A DNA stretch of 64,000 bases from positions 11,212 through 75,211 of the forward strand of contig JAVXHY010000010.1 in the NCBI GenBank assembly GCA_036656615.1, given 5' to 3'. This DNA is from CAUPWF01 sp036656615 (GTDB taxonomy: Bacteria; Bacillota; Clostridia; Lachnospirales; Lachnospiraceae). The notes beneath the pieces were generated by a model. It was not told the origin of the DNA and ran no database searches. It worked only from the letters and a program-made list of their open reading frames with translations. Position numbers and translations under genes: made by a program. This document shows positions 62,320 to 64,000 of the stretch, one piece after another; position 1 is the stretch's first letter; each line of letters starts with the position of its first letter.

Positions 62320-62745
62320 ATGTTATTAAGAAACAGGAATTATAATTTATTTGATGAGATGTTCAGAGACTCTTTTTTTAGTCATCCTTTTGAGACTTCT
62401 ACATCCGCTCTGATGAAAACGGATGTACAGGAAAAAGATGATAAGTATTTGGTTGACATGGAACTACCTGGATTTTTAAAAGAAGATATACAGGCAGAAT
62501 TAAAAGATGGATATATGACCATTTCTGCTACTAGAAATGAGCATAAAGAAGAAAAAGATAATGATGGGAAGTATATCTGTCGAGAACGTTTTGTAGGAAC
62601 CTGCAAGAGAAGCTTTTACGTAGGTGATCAAATGAAACAGGAGGATATTCAAGCGTCGTTTGAAAATGGTGTATTACGTTTAAGAATTCCTAAAAATGTT
62701 ATGCAAACGATAGAGGATCAGCCAAAATTAATTGAAATTCAATAA
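62320..62745 (+). CDS. Small heat-shock protein, Hsp20 family
   Basis: A 141-residue alpha-crystallin-type holdase. The N-terminal arm (MLLRNRNYNLFDEMF) is followed by the crystallin domain (about 33-130: DKYLVDMELPGFLKEDIQAEL, ERFVGTCKRSFYV, FENGVLRLRIPK) and a C-terminal tail. It prevents aggregation of unfolded proteins. GGAGG precedes ATG 62320. The promoter has a CIRCE-like site, so heat induction through HrcA is likely. A terminator follows. Confidence 0.93.
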   Translation: MLLRNRNYNLFDEMFRDSFFSHPFETSTSALMKTDVQEKDDKYLVDMELPGFLKEDIQAELKDGYMTISATRNEHKEEKDNDGKYICRERFVGTCKRSFYVGDQMKQEDIQASFENGVLRLRIPKNVMQTIEDQPKLIEIQ

Positions 62746-62768
62746 TATAATCATCAAGAATAAAAAAG

Positions 62769-62803
62769 GAAAAGAAAGGGCTGTTTATAAGGCTCTTTCT
62801 TTT
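62769..62803 (+). terminator. Rho-independent terminator of hsp20
   Basis: AAAAGAAAGGGC, a loop, GGCTCTTTCTTTTTA followed by a T-rich run. Confidence 0.82.
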
Positions 62804-62927
62804 TATTTTTAATTTTTATAAAGGTTAAGAATTTATAAAAATAAAATTTTTTTGATAAGTAATAGACACGAAGGCAACAATGTTCTAAAATAAGTAGATA
62901 GATATTATTTATAATCAGGAGGAACTT

Positions 62928-63659
62928 ATGACTTACTGCACTTACTATGACCTTTTAGGTGTTTCTCGGCATGCGACAACAAAGGAAATTACAGAAGCTA
63001 AAATATTTTTAATAAAAAAATTTCATCCGGACGCTAATATGGGAGAGACTTTTGATACCACACTTTATATACAAAAAGTATTAGAAGCATATAATATTCT
63101 ATCGGATTCTGATTTGCGCAAACGATATGACCATAAAATTTCTAATGTAAAGCAGCGATATAAAGCTGCACGAACATATTCAGAGGAGCAAGAAGATTAT
63201 TATCAAAAATACCCTTCATTTGCGCCATATTGGGAAGCAGCGAATAAACTAAATGAAGTTGTTCAGGAAAGCATGGTACTTTTCAAAAAGCAAAAACGTT
63301 CCAACAAACTTTTTTTAAATAATCATTTTTTAAATAAAACAAAACAAGCAGAAACTCATGTCTCTGAAATTAAAACTTATGAGGATACATTAACAGAACT
63401 CTCTTGTTCGGTTACACCGTGTATTGCAGTATTAGCAGAATCTGGAATACCAAGGGAATATTGGGTGTCAAGTGCAATGAATTGGTTGCTATTTCAATGG
63501 ACTCAAAATCGAGACTTGGATTTTCATCTTCTATGTCCCATGTATGATACCTATCTTCAGACATGTAAATCAGATACTCAAAGAACTAAATTATCAAATC
63601 AAAGTAAAGTGTTTTTAGCTAATTTAGAAAAGCTTTTAGCAAAACAAATGACAGAATAA
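62928..63659 (+). CDS. J-domain protein with an unclassified C-terminal region
   Basis: A 243-residue protein with an N-terminal J domain (1-70: TYYDLLGVSRHATTKEI, HPD at 33-35, VLEAYNILSDSDLRKRYDHK), which would stimulate a DnaK ATPase. It lacks the Gly/Phe and zinc-finger regions of DnaJ; the remaining 170 residues have no domain I recognise (WVSSAMNWLLFQWTQNRDL near the end). GGAGGAAC precedes ATG 62928. Its location just after hsp20 suggests a stress or folding role for a special client. Confidence 0.82.
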   Translation: MTYCTYYDLLGVSRHATTKEITEAKIFLIKKFHPDANMGETFDTTLYIQKVLEAYNILSDSDLRKRYDHKISNVKQRYKAARTYSEEQEDYYQKYPSFAPYWEAANKLNEVVQESMVLFKKQKRSNKLFLNNHFLNKTKQAETHVSEIKTYEDTLTELSCSVTPCIAVLAESGIPREYWVSSAMNWLLFQWTQNRDLDFHLLCPMYDTYLQTCKSDTQRTKLSNQSKVFLANLEKLLAKQMTE

Positions 63660-63671
63660 ATTTTTGATTCA

Positions 63672-63716
63672 ATAAGGGGCACCCAAACTCAAATCGTTTG
63701 TGTGCCCCTTATTTTT
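63672..63716. terminator. Bidirectional terminator after the J-domain gene
   Basis: AATAAGGGGCACCCAAAC, a loop, GTTTGTGTGCCCCTTATTTTT. It also lies downstream of the convergent 33-residue gene. Confidence 0.88.
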
Positions 63717-63732
63717 GGTGCTTTAATTATTT

Positions 63733-63834
63733 CTAATCGTATGTTTTTTTAGCTTTTTTTACTTTAACTGCATCCTTTGGAAGTTCAGCTTTTTTCTTTT
63801 TTTCTTGTTTTTTCTCAGGATTTTTATTTGCCAT
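63733..63834 (-). CDS. 33-residue lysine-rich small protein
   Basis: The minus strand encodes MANKNPEKKQEKKKKAELPK followed by DAVKVKKAKKTYD, 33 residues with about 14 lysines, ending at TAG. The perfect ribosome site GGAGGTAA lies before ATG 63834, and an extended -10 (TGGTATGAT, near 63903-63908) lies upstream, so it is likely a real gene. I do not recognise the family. It resembles small basic nucleic-acid or ribosome-binding proteins. It is convergent with the J-domain gene. Confidence 0.6.
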   Translation of the reverse strand: MANKNPEKKQEKKKKAELPKDAVKVKKAKKTYD

Positions 63835-63964
63835 ACAAGATTACCTCCTTCATAAAACAATTCACTTAAGTACCTGTGTATATTAATAATTTACTTGTTT
63901 ATATCATACCACTTCAGTACATTTTTTTAAATAGATTTTTGAAATTATCATAAAACGGTATTCC

Positions 63965-64000
63965 TTAGAACTTCCCAGCTTTCGCTGCTTCCTCAATGGA
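63965..64000 (-). CDS. C-terminal end of an unidentified protein (runs off the window)
   Basis: The last 36 bases read on the minus strand as SIEEAAKAGKF and a TAA stop. The codon use and the charged/alanine-rich helix look coding, and the next 130 bases hold only the promoter of the 33-residue gene. The product cannot be named from 11 residues. Confidence 0.35.
   Translation of the reverse strand, partial: SIEEAAKAGKF

Noticed and set aside
1..64000. Mobile element, prophage, tRNA or rRNA genes
   Set aside because: I saw no transposase, integrase, phage structural gene, terminal repeat, tRNA cloverleaf or rRNA segment; gene order matches the conserved clostridial chromosome.

Overview
The window is about 64 kb of low-GC (AT-rich) chromosome from an anaerobic, spore-forming Firmicute. 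Gene content points to class Clostridia, most likely a Lachnospiraceae relative: a complete spoIIIA operon, spoIVB-spo0A, spoIIP, gpr, a biotin-dependent sodium-pump decarboxylase operon, Lachnospiraceae-type small proteins and strong GGAGG ribosome sites. The family-level placement is inference from gene content, not a computed phylogeny. No rRNA, tRNA, CRISPR array, prophage or insertion sequence was seen. The region is core chromosome.

Layout. (1) 1-5480, minus: the start of an RpiR-type regulator and a five-gene membrane decarboxylase/carboxyltransferase operon that holds both a CoA-ester-type and a 2-oxoacid-type carboxyltransferase. (2) 5817-8973, plus: an M24 aminopeptidase P and a POT peptide transporter, a peptide-utilisation pair. 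(3) 9037-18475, minus: leuA, two D-Ala-D-Ala carboxypeptidases flanking scpAB and a metallophosphoesterase, a PF06541 membrane protein, rpsU, a TPM-domain protein and a zinc-ribbon membrane protein. (4) 18526-33733, minus: alaS, glgA, then the classic block spo0A-spoIVB-recN-argR-nadK-tlyA-dxs-ispA-xseB-xseA-nusB and asp23. (5) 33827-40180, minus: prfC and spoIIIAA-AH, with an in-frame TGA in spoIIIAB. (6) 40309-51446, minus: the nusA-infB operon (rimP, nusA, ylxR, ylxQ, infB, rbfA, nrnA-like, truB, ribF) followed by rpsO and pnp. (7) 51627-58159, minus: parE-parC, then spoIIP and gpr. (8) 58342-64000, mixed: rpsT, an odd phosphoribosyltransferase pair, ilvC-ilvN, and a plus-strand group of an XRE regulator, an Hsp20 with a CIRCE-like operator and a J-domain protein. 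A 33-residue lysine-rich protein and the tail of one more gene close the window.

The genes are mostly housekeeping: translation and transcription factors, isoprenoid synthesis (dxs, ispA), branched-chain amino acids (leuA, ilvN, ilvC), cell-wall remodelling, chromosome segregation (scpAB, parCE) and sporulation. The most unusual signals are the nonsense codon in spoIIIAB, 17 copies of a nine-residue repeat in the IF2 linker, a terminator-like hairpin between promoter and start in the rimP-nusA leader, the mixed decarboxylase operon with an operator-like dyad, the four-half-site array at the XRE promoter, and a phosphoribosyltransferase lacking the paired aspartates of its PRPP loop. I did not find a wholly new multi-gene system.
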